Source: CAKZQX01 sp034435975 (GTDB taxonomy: Bacteria > Chloroflexota > Chloroflexia > Chloroflexales > Chloroflexaceae). Taken from it: a stretch of DNA of 64,000 bases. The stretch is taken from NCBI GenBank assembly GCA_034435975.1, contig DAOTWD010000042.1, positions 1-64,000 on the forward strand, given 5' to 3'. The first letter of the stretch is position 1. Each line of letters begins with the position of its first letter. A program made the translations under genes and the position numbers. Below, one piece after another: positions 28,692 through 37,989 of the stretch. Below the pieces are notes generated by a model, which ran no database searches, was not told the DNA's origin, and was given only the letters and a program-made list of their open reading frames with translations.

Positions 28692-28715
28692 CTGCCAGTT
28701 GGATAAAACTGGCAG
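28692..28715 (-). terminator. Hairpin downstream of the AOR gene
   Basis: CTGCCAGTT and AACTGGCAG form a perfect nine-bp stem with a six-base loop about 40 bases after the AOR stop codon. No clear T tract follows on the minus strand, so it may instead be a 3' stabilising hairpin. Confidence 0.5.
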
Positions 28716-28752
28716 AGGTACGCTTTGTGGCTTTGTGGCGATGAGAATCTGT

Positions 28753-30579
28753 TTAGATAATCTCCAACTCTTTCAGTTTAGCTTCTGGCACAACGCCATT
28801 TACCCACCCACGTGCGGCATAATACTCGGCTAGCATCTCATTCAGTTCACAGACATGGCCCTGTGAGCCAGGCATCGTGGAAGGCTCATCGGTAAAGCGC
28901 GCTGGCAAATAATCGCTGCCTTCGCCAATGCCAGCCAGGTTGTTGTAGTAGCGTTCCAGGTTGTAGATACGTTCACCAGTACGCATAACATCATCTACGG
29001 TGAAGGGAATGCCAAGCATTGCACTGTATTGGGCAGCATATTCTTCGGCCCCTTCGGCGAATGCGCTGAACTTGCATAGATCAAGGCTATCAGAAAAAGC
29101 ATGTAAGTCCTGGAAGATCTTGGTTAACTCACCCTTGCCTTTCCAGGCCAGCGGATCGACCTTGATCGAGCCAAAGGGCGTGATACCCAGTTCTGCGGCT
29201 GGTGTATAGGCCCGCAAATGACAGGCACCGCGATTGCTGGTGGCATAGGCGATGCCCATCCCTTTCAGACCGCGCGGGTCATAGGCAGGAATAGACTGAC
29301 CCTTAACAGTCATGGCAAGCTCAGCATGGCCGAAATGGGCGGCAACGCGTGCGGCACCTTCTGCCAGCACATCGCCAATGCCCTCGCGCAACGCAATTTT
29401 GGATACTGTTGCAACCATTGCCGCCTGGTCTCCCCATTGCAGACCTGGATCACCATTGGTATAGCCACGTTGCGTGGCTTCCATATAGACTGCCATCACG
29501 TTCCCGATTTCGATTGCATCCAGGCCATAGTCATTACACAGATCAATCATCTTGGCAACTGAAGCAATATCATCGTTGCCACAGTTGGCACCAACCGACC
29601 AGGCTGGCTCATATTCGACGCTCTCCATGCGGAGGCCAGCATACGGACCTTCTTTGATCTCGACTTCCTTCTTGCAAGCGACCGGGCAAGCGTGGCAGGT
29701 AGGGTCTTCGACCAGGATATGTTCTTTGACATACTCGCCGCTGATGCGTTCGGCTTTTTCGCCAAAGGCCGTAACCTGGCTGTTCATCGTTGGTAGCGCA
29801 CCCATCGTATTGGTGATGTTCATCAACACATTGGTACCATAGACCGAGAGGCCACCTTTGCGGGGGCTGGTAATGTTTTTCTCGTCCATTATCACCGCCA
29901 GCGCCCGTTTATGTGCCGGGATCCAGGCATCACGATCTCTGGCTTTGGGCAGTTGCTTGGTAGACTTCACCACCACCGCTTTGAGATTCTTGCTCCCACC
30001 CACACAGCCGGTACCACCACGACCAGCAGCGCGATCATTCTCGTTCACCCAGCAAGCAAAGCGGGCGAGATTTTCACCAGCCTGACCAATGGCCGTTATA
30101 CTGAGATCTTTGTCACCATACCGTTCTTTCAAAATAGGCATGACTTCATGAATGCCCTTCCCCCACAGATCTGAAGCATCCAGAATTTCCACCTGGCCAT
30201 CATGGACATACACATAGACCGGCGTGCTAGCCTTGCCTTTGAAGATCAGGCCATCAAAGCCTGCCCAGCGCAGGCGCGCAGCTGACCACCCACCGATATG
30301 GCTATCGGTAACGGTGCCGGTCAGCGGAGATTTCGTGACAACTGCTTGCCGTCCACTCATATTAGCATCGGTTCCTGTCAGTGGGCCATTCATAAAACAG
30401 AGCAAATTATCGGGCGAGAGGGGATCAACTTGTGGACCATTTTCTAGAAGATAGCGGACACCTAGCCCCCGGGCCCCAACATATTTGAGTGCCCACTCTA
30501 CGGGGATTGGTTTATATTCGACTGTCCTCGTCGTCAAATCAATATGCGCGATGCGATTGGCATATCCACCCAGTTCCAT
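28753..30579 (-). CDS. Aldehyde:ferredoxin oxidoreductase (tungsten type)
   Basis: A 608-residue cytoplasmic enzyme oxidising aldehydes to carboxylic acids with ferredoxin as acceptor. It has the AOR N-terminal, middle and C-terminal domains at normal length. The [4Fe-4S] cluster ligands are Cys295, Cys298 and Cys302 (CHACPVAC) and Cys502 in DLCKF. GAGENLARFA-like and DPRGLKGMG segments that contact the bis-pterin are present as GQAGENLARF near 190 and YDPRGLKGMG near 432. The ATG at 30579 has AGGGAGGT six bases upstream; in-frame upstream codons are not conserved-looking. It faces the alcohol dehydrogenase operon, so it probably removes the aldehyde made there. Confidence 0.93.
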   Translation of the reverse strand: MELGGYANRIAHIDLTTRTVEYKPIPVEWALKYVGARGLGVRYLLENGPQVDPLSPDNLLCFMNGPLTGTDANMSGRQAVVTKSPLTGTVTDSHIGGWSAARLRWAGFDGLIFKGKASTPVYVYVHDGQVEILDASDLWGKGIHEVMPILKERYGDKDLSITAIGQAGENLARFACWVNENDRAAGRGGTGCVGGSKNLKAVVVKSTKQLPKARDRDAWIPAHKRALAVIMDEKNITSPRKGGLSVYGTNVLMNITNTMGALPTMNSQVTAFGEKAERISGEYVKEHILVEDPTCHACPVACKKEVEIKEGPYAGLRMESVEYEPAWSVGANCGNDDIASVAKMIDLCNDYGLDAIEIGNVMAVYMEATQRGYTNGDPGLQWGDQAAMVATVSKIALREGIGDVLAEGAARVAAHFGHAELAMTVKGQSIPAYDPRGLKGMGIAYATSNRGACHLRAYTPAAELGITPFGSIKVDPLAWKGKGELTKIFQDLHAFSDSLDLCKFSAFAEGAEEYAAQYSAMLGIPFTVDDVMRTGERIYNLERYYNNLAGIGEGSDYLPARFTDEPSTMPGSQGHVCELNEMLAEYYAARGWVNGVVPEAKLKELEII

Positions 30580-31268
30580 GTGGTACCTCCCTGTACTCAT
30601 ATCATTGGAGCGTATCATTTGACAGTTCCGTGTTGTAACACGGTTCAACCGCAACATATGGAGCGAACTAGAGCATCTGTATGCTAGGGATCGTTATTCG
30701 GGAACGCCAGATGTATGATACTAGCCAGTAAACCCCGGTCTATGTTAACTATCACCTCCCTGGTTCAAGGCGATTACGGCATAGTTGTATGTCACCCTGA
30801 CATAAGGGCAGCGCCGGATTGACAAGACTATACTATGAAAATAGAGTCCTCCAGGTGTTTCTATCGTAGCATGTTTCTTGCACCTGTCACTCACCAGTCG
30901 CTCAATTAAACCCTGTCTTGAAGAACAGTCAGAGCACTATCCAGTTGGGTAGTGGGGATAGGGCTGCAAGCAGTACTTTGTTGAATCATTCACTGTCGCG
31001 TAGGGCGTTACCTTGAAGCCTGTCTAAAGATGAGCAGGGAAGAATATGAGGATCAAAGCCTCTCACTCACTCCCTTTTCAGACAGTTTCGTAAAATAACA
31101 TTGCTCATGCTCTGAACGACCTGCGGAACTGCTATTCATAGGCATGGGAGCAAAGCATATAGAGTAGAACGTGCAAATTCCCAGCAAGAAGGTAGTAGCG
31201 AATGTTGCGAATTGGCAAGCGCGGCTATCAATACAGGCGCTTGCTTTCATCGTGGATCAGGCACCCGG
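30580..31268. other. Intergenic region between AOR and dnaA
   Basis: About 690 bases with no credible gene. It contains the AOR promoter region and the downstream end of dnaA, plus a short inverted-end repeat (31018-31085). No operator for the nearby regulators is evident by eye. Confidence 0.4.
31018..31085. repeat. Short inverted-end repeat, copy 1
   Basis: The ends GCCTGTCTAAA (31018-31028) and CCCTTTTCAGACAG (31072-31085) are imperfect inverted copies. The same pair of ends, in the other orientation, bounds the longer element at 42635-42756. It contains no ORF. Confidence 0.55.
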
Positions 31269-32783
31269 TTATTTCTCCTCGTCGTAGAGTTTTTTACGGA
31301 TTGCCAGCACCTCGTTGCGCAGACGCGAGTCGGCATTGATTTCCTCAGTGATTTTGTCGCATCCGTACATAATGGTGGTATGGTCACGCCCGCCCAGCAA
31401 GTTGCCAATATCGACCAGGCTGCACTCGGTCTCTTCACGGAGCAGATACATGGCCACCTGCCGCGGCAGCACAATGTTGCGACTGCGCCCGCGCCCTTGT
31501 AAGACCCGCATGTCCACGCCGTAGAATTCACTCACCGCTTGCAGGATCATTGTGGGCGTAACATGCTTACGGCGGGTATGATCAAGCAATTCCGCCAGGG
31601 CTGCTATGGCGACATCAACGGTAATCATCGGTATGTTATTCAGTTCGGCATAGGCCGCCACACGATTCAGGCTGCCCTCCAGTTCCCGAATATTGCTCTG
31701 GATCTTGTGCGCCAGAAAGTCAATCACTGCATCGGGAAACGGGGTCTTCATCTGTTCCGCTTTGGCACGCAGGATGGCCGTGCGAGTCTCTAGATCTGGA
31801 GACTGAACATCAACAATCAAGCCCCACTCAAAGCGGGATCGCAGGCGCTCTTCCAGCGTGACAATCGCCTTAGGGGGCCGGTCGGAACTGATGACAATTT
31901 GTTTGTTGGCCGAATGCAGCGTGTTAAAGGTATGAAAAAACTCTTCCTGGGTTGCATCTTTGCCAGCGATAAACTGAATATCATCGATTAACAACACATC
32001 AATGTTGCGATAGCGCAGCCGAAACTCCTCTGTTTGCTGGCGACGGATGGCGTTGATCAGATCATTCGTAAATTTTTCAGACGATACGTACAGAACATTG
32101 ATCTCCGGGTCACGATCCAGAATGTAGTTGCCAATTGCATGCAGCAAGTGGGTTTTGCCCAACCCCACTCCGCCATACAGAAATAATGGGTTGTAGGCAT
32201 GTGCCGGATGTTCAGCCACGGCAGCACATGCGGCATGCGCCATACGATTGCTGGAACCAACAATAAAGCTGGCAAAGGTATAGCGTGCGTTGAGCATACC
32301 TGCCCGCATAGCGCTTGACAGATCCAGTTGCACCATATCTGTATGCCCCCCATTGGTGGTTCCTGCAGATATGCCGGGCATTGTGAGCATACTATGGATG
32401 CCGTTGTGAGACGACACTGGTGCTGTTTCATGCTCTGCCGGCAGGACGACAGGGGTCGAGGACAACAACGATTCTTCCGCTTCTACCTCCGGTACTGCTG
32501 GTTGCACTTCTAGATGCGCTGTATGCTGCGGCGCAATTACGATCCGTACCTGTACTGGAAACCCGACCACATCGCCTAGCGAGCGCCGCACCGGAGCCAT
32601 ATAGCGGTTTTCCAGGCCTTCTTTGTGGAACGATGACACGGTGCCGATGGTGGCGATACCACTTTCAAGCGCCAGCAGGGTTGTGCCCCGTAACCAGGTA
32701 TCAAATTCCTGGCGCGACGTTTGCATCTGCATCGTGCCCAGCGCTGCTTGCCAGATCTGGGTCAGGTTCACAGAGGCCTCCAT
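31269..32783 (-). CDS. dnaA: Chromosomal replication initiator DnaA
   Basis: A 504-residue AAA+ initiator that binds DnaA boxes, oligomerises with ATP and melts the origin. Domain I (about 1-80) binds helicase partners; domain II is a long linker (about 80-165). The AAA+ core holds Walker A GGVGLGKTH and Walker B LLIDDIQF, and the C-terminal DNA-binding domain contains the GGRDHTTIMYG signature near the end. The ATG at 32783 is preferred over an in-frame TTG five codons upstream. The origin-like sequence lies just upstream. The usual neighbour dnaN is absent, which is common outside the classic arrangement. Confidence 0.97.
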   Translation of the reverse strand: MEASVNLTQIWQAALGTMQMQTSRQEFDTWLRGTTLLALESGIATIGTVSSFHKEGLENRYMAPVRRSLGDVVGFPVQVRIVIAPQHTAHLEVQPAVPEVEAEESLLSSTPVVLPAEHETAPVSSHNGIHSMLTMPGISAGTTNGGHTDMVQLDLSSAMRAGMLNARYTFASFIVGSSNRMAHAACAAVAEHPAHAYNPLFLYGGVGLGKTHLLHAIGNYILDRDPEINVLYVSSEKFTNDLINAIRRQQTEEFRLRYRNIDVLLIDDIQFIAGKDATQEEFFHTFNTLHSANKQIVISSDRPPKAIVTLEERLRSRFEWGLIVDVQSPDLETRTAILRAKAEQMKTPFPDAVIDFLAHKIQSNIRELEGSLNRVAAYAELNNIPMITVDVAIAALAELLDHTRRKHVTPTMILQAVSEFYGVDMRVLQGRGRSRNIVLPRQVAMYLLREETECSLVDIGNLLGGRDHTTIMYGCDKITEEINADSRLRNEVLAIRKKLYDEEK

Positions 32784-32836
32784 TCTGCGGCCATACAAAT
32801 CCAGAAAGGCGCACGCCAGGTACGCCTTTCGGCTGA

Positions 32837-33200
32837 CTCAAGGGTCAATGAGAATCACAAAACCCACGTGTACGAACAGTGGATAGCGGTTGTATATCGG
32901 GCCGTGTGCTGATCATACCCGATCCATTCTATGATTTCAAGGAACATAACGCACAAAATCTATTAGCATTGCTTATAGTATCAATGTGTCATACAGCAAG
33001 CATGCTTACGATAACGATCACAGATGTCGGGGAAAATGTAGATAACCTGATTGTCTCTATGTGGATAACTCACTGGAGTGATCTCTATCCCGTTCGGCTC
33101 CGGGTCATTCTAGAGACTTCAGTCCTGTTATTGCGCGTGCAAACGCACGGCTGTTCTGTGTGTTCTGATTGTGGATAACACGTGGAGAATGTGGAAAAGT
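32837..33200. other. oriC: Probable replication origin (oriC)
   Basis: An AT-rich non-coding stretch directly upstream of dnaA with DnaA boxes in one orientation: TGTGGATAA at 33060-33068 and 33170-33178 (exact), TGTAGATAA at 33037-33045 (one mismatch) and TGTGGAAAA at 33190-33198 (one mismatch). The cluster and its place next to dnaA support an origin or at least dnaA autoregulation. GC skew could not be computed. Confidence 0.65.
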
Positions 33201-33235
33201 CCGAGTTTACGCAACCTTTACTATCATACTTAGGC

Positions 33236-33430
33236 GAGGCACGGAGTCGCCGAGGCGCAAAGATGCAAAGACGCAAAGGTTCTCAAGACCCGAGACAGAA
33301 AGCGCTGTAGAGCGATCCTCCAGGGGGCGAAGCCACGAGGCAACGAGGCACGAGGCGCACGGTGACGAGGTGCCCGGCGCTCCTATACCTCTGCACCTTT
33401 AGTTGCTTTGTGGCTTCGCGTTAAAAAAGG
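33236..33430. repeat. CGCAAAG-type repeats in inverted arrangement
   Basis: On the left is a run of CGCAAAGATG and CAAAGACGCAAAGG (33256-33279); on the right is the inverted type CACCTTTAGTTGCTTTG followed by GCGTTAAAAAA (near 33396-33428). Between them is a GC-rich stretch without a gene. Related copies lie near 38021-38040, 40211-40230 and 63131-63167. Confidence 0.55.
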
Positions 33431-33459
33431 GGCGTGCGGCATCTCGTCACCACGGCGCG

Positions 33460-34164
33460 TCATTGCGTTGTCTCATCGCGCACCGCGTCTCTGCCCACTC
33501 CCTCCTCATCAGTAGCATCCGGGGGCGTGGGTATGTCCAGTGGCGGTAAGTCTTCCAGGCTGGTTAAGCCAAACTGGCGTAAGAATGTCGGGGTGGTAGC
33601 ATATAAGATCGGTCGGCCCACGGTTTCAAGGCGGCCTACATCAGTAATAAGGTCTCGTGCCAGAAGAGCGCGAATGACACCACTGCTGTCGACACCGCGA
33701 ATAACCTCGATCTGAGATCGGGTCAGCGGTTGCCGGTAAGCAATGATTGCCAGTACCTCCAGCGCGGCGGGTGAGAGGCGGGTGGTGGCCTGCACGCCTA
33801 GAAAGTGGGCTATGGTCAGTGCTGCTTCGGGTGCGCTGACCATCTGGATGGTATCGCCATGTCGTTGCAGGCGAATACCACGCTCATGGTATTCGTCTGC
33901 CAGTTGCGCCAGCGCTGTTTCGACTGTGTCAGCCGGTACTTGCAGCGTACGTGCCAGTTGCACCACGGTGATCGGCTCACCCGCGACAAAGAGCAGACTC
34001 TCGATTAACTGCCGGGTTGGTAGGGTCACCGGTGCTGTCACCAGTTGGGGTTCGGATGGTGTATGAGCCGATACGTTGACCGCTTCGTCTGTTTGAGCAG
34101 ACGTATGGAGGAACGTACGTCCGTGCTCCTCTCCATGATCAACTGGGCGATCGAACCTGAACAT
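33460..34164 (-). CDS. scpB: Segregation and condensation protein B
   Basis: ScpB is the winged-helix kleisin partner in the Smc-ScpA-ScpB complex that compacts and separates chromosomes. The conserved core starts LPTRQLIESLLFVAGEP, and the signature YRQPLTRSQIEVIRGVDSSG with VGRPILYATT is intact. The frame is open well upstream of the family's usual start; I chose the ATG at 34164 (234 residues) although its ribosome site is weak, and another start up to 60 codons upstream is possible. No scpA lies beside it. Location next to the origin fits a chromosome-maintenance role. Confidence 0.9.
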   Translation of the reverse strand: MFRFDRPVDHGEEHGRTFLHTSAQTDEAVNVSAHTPSEPQLVTAPVTLPTRQLIESLLFVAGEPITVVQLARTLQVPADTVETALAQLADEYHERGIRLQRHGDTIQMVSAPEAALTIAHFLGVQATTRLSPAALEVLAIIAYRQPLTRSQIEVIRGVDSSGVIRALLARDLITDVGRLETVGRPILYATTPTFLRQFGLTSLEDLPPLDIPTPPDATDEEGVGRDAVRDETTQ

Positions 34165-34578
34165 CTCTTGATCAAGATCGGGATGATCCGCGGGTTCGGT
34201 AATGATCCCTGCCGATGCTGGCCATTGACATCGGGATAATACGGTGTTCAGGTGGTGCTGTCGGGGTACTTGCACCAGTCTCCACAACATAGTTGCCAGG
34301 TAGCGCGGTAGGTTACGTATGAGACGGTAATAGCTGATAATCATACGATAGATAAACAAACAGCAATCTCACATTAAATACGGCGGTACTGCTGAGAGCC
34401 TGGTGCCGGTGTCGATCTGGAGCGACGGTACCAGTTCCAGGATATCGGAATCGGTGTGTATCATGCTCGACACGCACGCCCCGGGCTTTGCAGGCCGTCT
34501 CTTGAACATGAACGTAAAACCTGTGATAAGATACCATACATCTACACCATAGCACCGGTATAGAAAGGAGGTTGGGCA

Positions 34579-35826
34579 ATGGCCGATCTGTCAGTTGAGA
34601 CCGCGCTTGAACGGATACTGGCGCATTGTCATCCGCTTGATACGCTGGAGATAGCCAGTGATGCAGCAGCTGGCTCTGTGCTGGCACAGGCAGTAATTGC
34701 GCCGCATTCCCTGCCACCGTTTGCCAATGCAGGTATGGATGGCTTTGCGATCCGGGTGGCCGATGTAGCCACGGCCACCTGTGAACATCCGGTGGTGTTG
34801 CCCCAGAGTGGCAATGTGCAGGCGGGTGGGCCACTGGTCGCAACGGTGGCACCGGGCACGGCGGTACGTATTATGACCGGTGCGCCGCTGCCAGAAGGGG
34901 CCGAGGCGGTAGTACCGCTCGAAGACGTGACAGAACTGGATAATGGACAGATCGCCTTTGCACGGCCCGTTCAGGCAGGGCGGCATATTCGGCCCGCCGG
35001 TGAGGATGTGCTGGCAGGTGCCGTGGCGATTCCAGCAGGCACGCTGCTGCGAGCAGCGGAGATCGGCTTACTGGCAGCGCTTGGCATTCCTTATGTGACG
35101 GTGGTACGCCAACCCAGGGTAGCGATCATCTCGACCGGTGATGAGTTACTGCTGCCGGGACAACCACTGGAACCGGGCAAGATTCGTGACGCGAATGCGC
35201 CTGCGCTGGCAGCATTTGTGATCGAGCAGGGGGCGCAACCGTTACCGATGGGCATTGTGCGTGATCAACCAGGCGCGTTGCGTGCCAGGATTGATGCGGC
35301 ACTGCAAGCCAGGGCTGATTTCATCCTGACTACGGCAGGCGCGTCGGCTGGTGATTACGATATTGTGAGCCAGCTCATGACCCAGGAAGATGCGCTCGAA
35401 GTCTGGCGTGTCAACTTGAAGCCAGGTCGACCGCTGCTGTTTGGCTTGATTCAGGCTCGGCAGTCATCGACAACAGGCGGAACACAGCGTGTGCCGTTGC
35501 TCGGTCTACCGGGCAACCCGGCCTCGGCGTTAATTGTGGCCGAACTGTTTGCCCGCCCGGCAATCGCTCGCCTGCGCGGGCTGGCTGACGTGAGTCGACC
35601 TCGGGCACAGGCCAGGTTGGATGTGGCATTGAAGGGTGACCAACGCCGCCGCTATGTCCGAGCGCGGCTAGAATGGGATCATGGCCACTATCGTGCGATT
35701 ACACAGGGCATCGGCAGCGGTAGCGCATCGCTAACAACGCTTGTGCGCGCCAATGCGTTATTAATCATCCCCGAAGGTACAGGCGAAGTACCGGCCGGGA
35801 GCATGGTTGAGGCGATCTGGTTGTAG
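34579..35826 (+). CDS. moeA: Molybdopterin molybdotransferase MoeA
   Basis: Inserts molybdate or tungstate into adenylylated molybdopterin to give the mature cofactor. At 415 residues it is full length. Visible landmarks are MDGFAIR near residue 50, ISTGDELL near 190, the MoCF_biosynth motif ASAGDYD near 257, and the LPGNPASALI segment near 312. GGAGG stands about ten bases before the ATG. It begins a plus-strand cluster with a ModE-like regulator and tungstate transport genes, so tungsten is the probable metal here. It also fits the AOR and MoaD-like genes 4-6 kb away. Confidence 0.95.
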   Translation: MADLSVETALERILAHCHPLDTLEIASDAAAGSVLAQAVIAPHSLPPFANAGMDGFAIRVADVATATCEHPVVLPQSGNVQAGGPLVATVAPGTAVRIMTGAPLPEGAEAVVPLEDVTELDNGQIAFARPVQAGRHIRPAGEDVLAGAVAIPAGTLLRAAEIGLLAALGIPYVTVVRQPRVAIISTGDELLLPGQPLEPGKIRDANAPALAAFVIEQGAQPLPMGIVRDQPGALRARIDAALQARADFILTTAGASAGDYDIVSQLMTQEDALEVWRVNLKPGRPLLFGLIQARQSSTTGGTQRVPLLGLPGNPASALIVAELFARPAIARLRGLADVSRPRAQARLDVALKGDQRRRYVRARLEWDHGHYRAITQGIGSGSASLTTLVRANALLIIPEGTGEVPAGSMVEAIWL

Positions 35827-35867
35827 ATACATTTGTTGTTTGATTGGATAGAGAACAGGAGCGGTGT

Positions 35868-36257
35868 ATGCCCGCACTTGAACCACATATTAATATCTGG
35901 TTTGAATGCGAGGGCCAGGTGGCATTAAGTGGCTGGCGGGTGTTGCTGATGGAGGCCATAGCCGAAACCGGTTCGATTTCCGCCGCTGCCGAGCGTATGC
36001 AGGTACCCTACCGAGTCGCCTGGAACAAGATCAAGGAAATGGAGCAGCATCTGGGTGTTGAACTGGTGCAAACGCGGATTGGTGGGGCAGACGGTGGGGG
36101 CGCGCAGCTCAGTCCCGCTGCCGAAACGTATATCCACAGCTATCGCCAGTTCAGCGCAGGATTGGAGGAGTGGGTGCAACAGCGATTTGCCGCAGTTTTT
36201 GTAACGTGTATGCTTTCCCTCTCACCCGAGCACGGGCATCTCTACCCGCACCAGTGA
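35868..36257 (+). CDS. ModE-like one-domain winged-helix regulator
   Basis: A 129-residue protein with the LysR/ModE N-terminal HTH: LLMEAIAETGSISAAAERM, then YRVAWNKIKEMEQHLG, matching the DNA-binding domain of ModE. The C-terminal molybdate-binding (TOBE/Mop) domains of ModE are absent. Such one-domain forms regulate molybdate or tungstate transport in other bacteria; how they sense metal is unclear. The ATG at 35868 has AGGAG seven bases upstream. It is 41 bases after moeA and just before a palindrome in the tupA promoter region, which is its likely operator. Confidence 0.82.
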   Translation: MPALEPHINIWFECEGQVALSGWRVLLMEAIAETGSISAAAERMQVPYRVAWNKIKEMEQHLGVELVQTRIGGADGGGAQLSPAAETYIHSYRQFSAGLEEWVQQRFAAVFVTCMLSLSPEHGHLYPHQ

Positions 36258-36315
36258 CTCAACCGCACCAATGTGCAGCCGTTAATGTGTTGTCTGGCAT
36301 TCCCGCAAGGAGTGG

Positions 36316-36361
36316 TATAATAAGGCTTCCTATCAGCGTTATGATCAAATTGCATAACGCT
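36316..36361 (+). promoter_or_regulatory. tupA promoter with ModE-type candidate operator
   Basis: A consensus TATAAT (36316-36321), preceded by TGG as an extended -10, is followed by a perfect nine-base inverted repeat, AGCGTTATG (36335-36343) and CATAACGCT (36353-36361), with a nine-base spacer. The repeat would cover about +7 to +33, fitting repression. The GTTAT/ATAAC halves resemble ModE-type operators. Confidence 0.65.
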
Positions 36362-36382
36362 ATACGCACAGGAGGTCAAGCG

Positions 36383-37264
36383 ATGTCTATGCGGCATCGA
36401 ATCGTTTTGCTGGTGATGCTGATGTTGTTCATAGGCGGCTGTGGTGCCACCAATTCACCGAGGGGAGCAATTCCCAATGCGCATGCACCAGCGATCGTGC
36501 GCCTGGCAACGACGACCAGTACCGCTGATTCGGGTTTGCTGGAGGTCATTCTGCCCGCTTTTGAGCAGCAATACAATGCACGGGTGGAGGTGATTGCGGT
36601 GGGCACAGGCCAGGCACTCAAGTTGGGCGAGAACGGCGACGCTGATGTGGTGCTGGTGCATGCTCGCAGCCACGAAGATGCGTTTGTGGCAAAAGGGTTG
36701 GGCATCAATCGCCGCAATGTGATGTACAACGACTTCGTTCTCGTCGGCCCGGTGACCGATCCGGCTGGTATTGCGGGCATGCCTCTGGCAGCAGAAGCAT
36801 TCCAGACCATCGCAGATACTGCGGCCACGTTTGCCTCACGCGGTGATGACAGTGGTACGCACTCAAAAGAGTTGACTATCTGGCACAGCATTGGTATTAC
36901 CCCCACGGCGGAACTGAACTGGTATCAGTCCCTGGGTCAGGGCATGGGCGAAACCCTGATCACTGCCAATGAGCAATTGGCATACACACTGGCTGATCGT
37001 GGGACGTATCTGGCGTTGCGGGATAATCTGCCCAATCTGACGATTGTGGTGGGCGGTGAGACGATCGAGGATAACCACGACCCGGCCTTGCTCAACCCCT
37101 ATAGTGTCATCCTAGTTAACCCGGAACGCTATCCTGATATACAGGCGGAGCTGGCGGAACAGTTGGCCGCCTGGCTTGTAACGGATGAAACACAGGCACA
37201 GATTGCCACCTTTGGGATCGATGCCTACGGTCAGCCGCTCTTTTTTCCAGGCATGGCTCAATAG
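36383..37264 (+). CDS. tupA: Tungstate ABC transporter substrate-binding lipoprotein
   Basis: A 293-residue lipoprotein that captures tungstate outside the membrane. The signal peptide ends in a lipobox-type GGC at about residue 20. The oxyanion-binding motifs of TupA are present: TTTSTADSGLL near residue 49 and SRGDDSGTHSKEL near 152. These distinguish TupA from the molybdate protein ModA. AGGAGGT stands seven bases before the ATG. tupB starts six bases after the stop. Selectivity for tungstate over molybdate is a family expectation, not proven by sequence. Confidence 0.92.
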   Translation: MSMRHRIVLLVMLMLFIGGCGATNSPRGAIPNAHAPAIVRLATTTSTADSGLLEVILPAFEQQYNARVEVIAVGTGQALKLGENGDADVVLVHARSHEDAFVAKGLGINRRNVMYNDFVLVGPVTDPAGIAGMPLAAEAFQTIADTAATFASRGDDSGTHSKELTIWHSIGITPTAELNWYQSLGQGMGETLITANEQLAYTLADRGTYLALRDNLPNLTIVVGGETIEDNHDPALLNPYSVILVNPERYPDIQAELAEQLAAWLVTDETQAQIATFGIDAYGQPLFFPGMAQ

Positions 37265-37270
37265 GGGAGT

Positions 37271-37975
37271 GTGGAGCCAACCGTGGAAGATCTGTTCAAT
37301 GGCTTGCAGCAGGCGCTGGCGCTGATTCTGGACGGTGATAGCGAAACCTGGCAGATTACGCTTCTGTCGCTCCAGGTATCGGGAGTGGCGCTGGCATTTA
37401 GCACCTTGATAGGTATTCCGCTGGGAGCGTTGTTGGGTTTACGCTCGTTTCAGGGTCGCCGCCTGGTAATCGCGCTGATCTATACCGGAATGGGCTTTCC
37501 GCCAGTGGTGATTGGTCTACTGGTCTATCTGCTGCTCTCGCGTGCGGGGCCGCTCGGCTTTCTGGGCTGGTTGTTTACACCGTCAGCGATGATCCTGGCA
37601 CAGACGATCATCAGCTTTCCGCTGGTGGCAGGCTTTACAATGGCCGCGGTCATGAGTGTCGATCCAGCGTTGCGCACGCAGGTCACCTCCCTGGGTGCCA
37701 GCACTATGCAGACCACGTTCGCCATCTTGTGGGAGGCACGGACGGGAGTGATCATCTCGGTCATCGCTGGCTTTGGTGGGATCATCTCCGAGGTGGGCGC
37801 GGTGATGCTGGTAGGAGGCAATATCCAGGGTTCGACGCGGGTATTGACCACAGCGATTGTGTTGGAAACACGCAGGGGGCGGTTTGATCTGGCACTGGCG
37901 CTGGCGTTTATCCTGCTGGCAATTATGTTTGCGATCAACCTGCTGATACTGCGGTTACAGGGCAAGCTGGACTGA
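37271..37975 (+). CDS. tupB: Tungstate ABC transporter permease
   Basis: A 234-residue inner-membrane permease with about six transmembrane segments. The permease coupling region, SLGASTMQTTFAILWEAR near residues 141-158, is the EAA loop that contacts the ATPase. Similarity to TupB/WtpB-type permeases is clear from the GFPPVVIGLLVYLLLS segment near 75. Translation starts with GTG after GGGGAG, six bases behind tupA. The matching ATPase gene follows only after a 450-base repeat-filled gap. Confidence 0.9.
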   Translation: MEPTVEDLFNGLQQALALILDGDSETWQITLLSLQVSGVALAFSTLIGIPLGALLGLRSFQGRRLVIALIYTGMGFPPVVIGLLVYLLLSRAGPLGFLGWLFTPSAMILAQTIISFPLVAGFTMAAVMSVDPALRTQVTSLGASTMQTTFAILWEARTGVIISVIAGFGGIISEVGAVMLVGGNIQGSTRVLTTAIVLETRRGRFDLALALAFILLAIMFAINLLILRLQGKLD

Positions 37976-37989
37976 GACGTCTTCAGGAG

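Noticed and set aside
34165..34359. An N-terminal extension of ScpB
   Set aside because: The frame is open, but its translation does not resemble ScpB, which normally starts near the LPTRQLIESLL segment; the start remains uncertain.
36170..36382. An earlier start for TupA inside the regulator gene
   Set aside because: It would bury the signal peptide and lipobox; the ATG at 36383 with AGGAGGT gives a proper lipoprotein signal.
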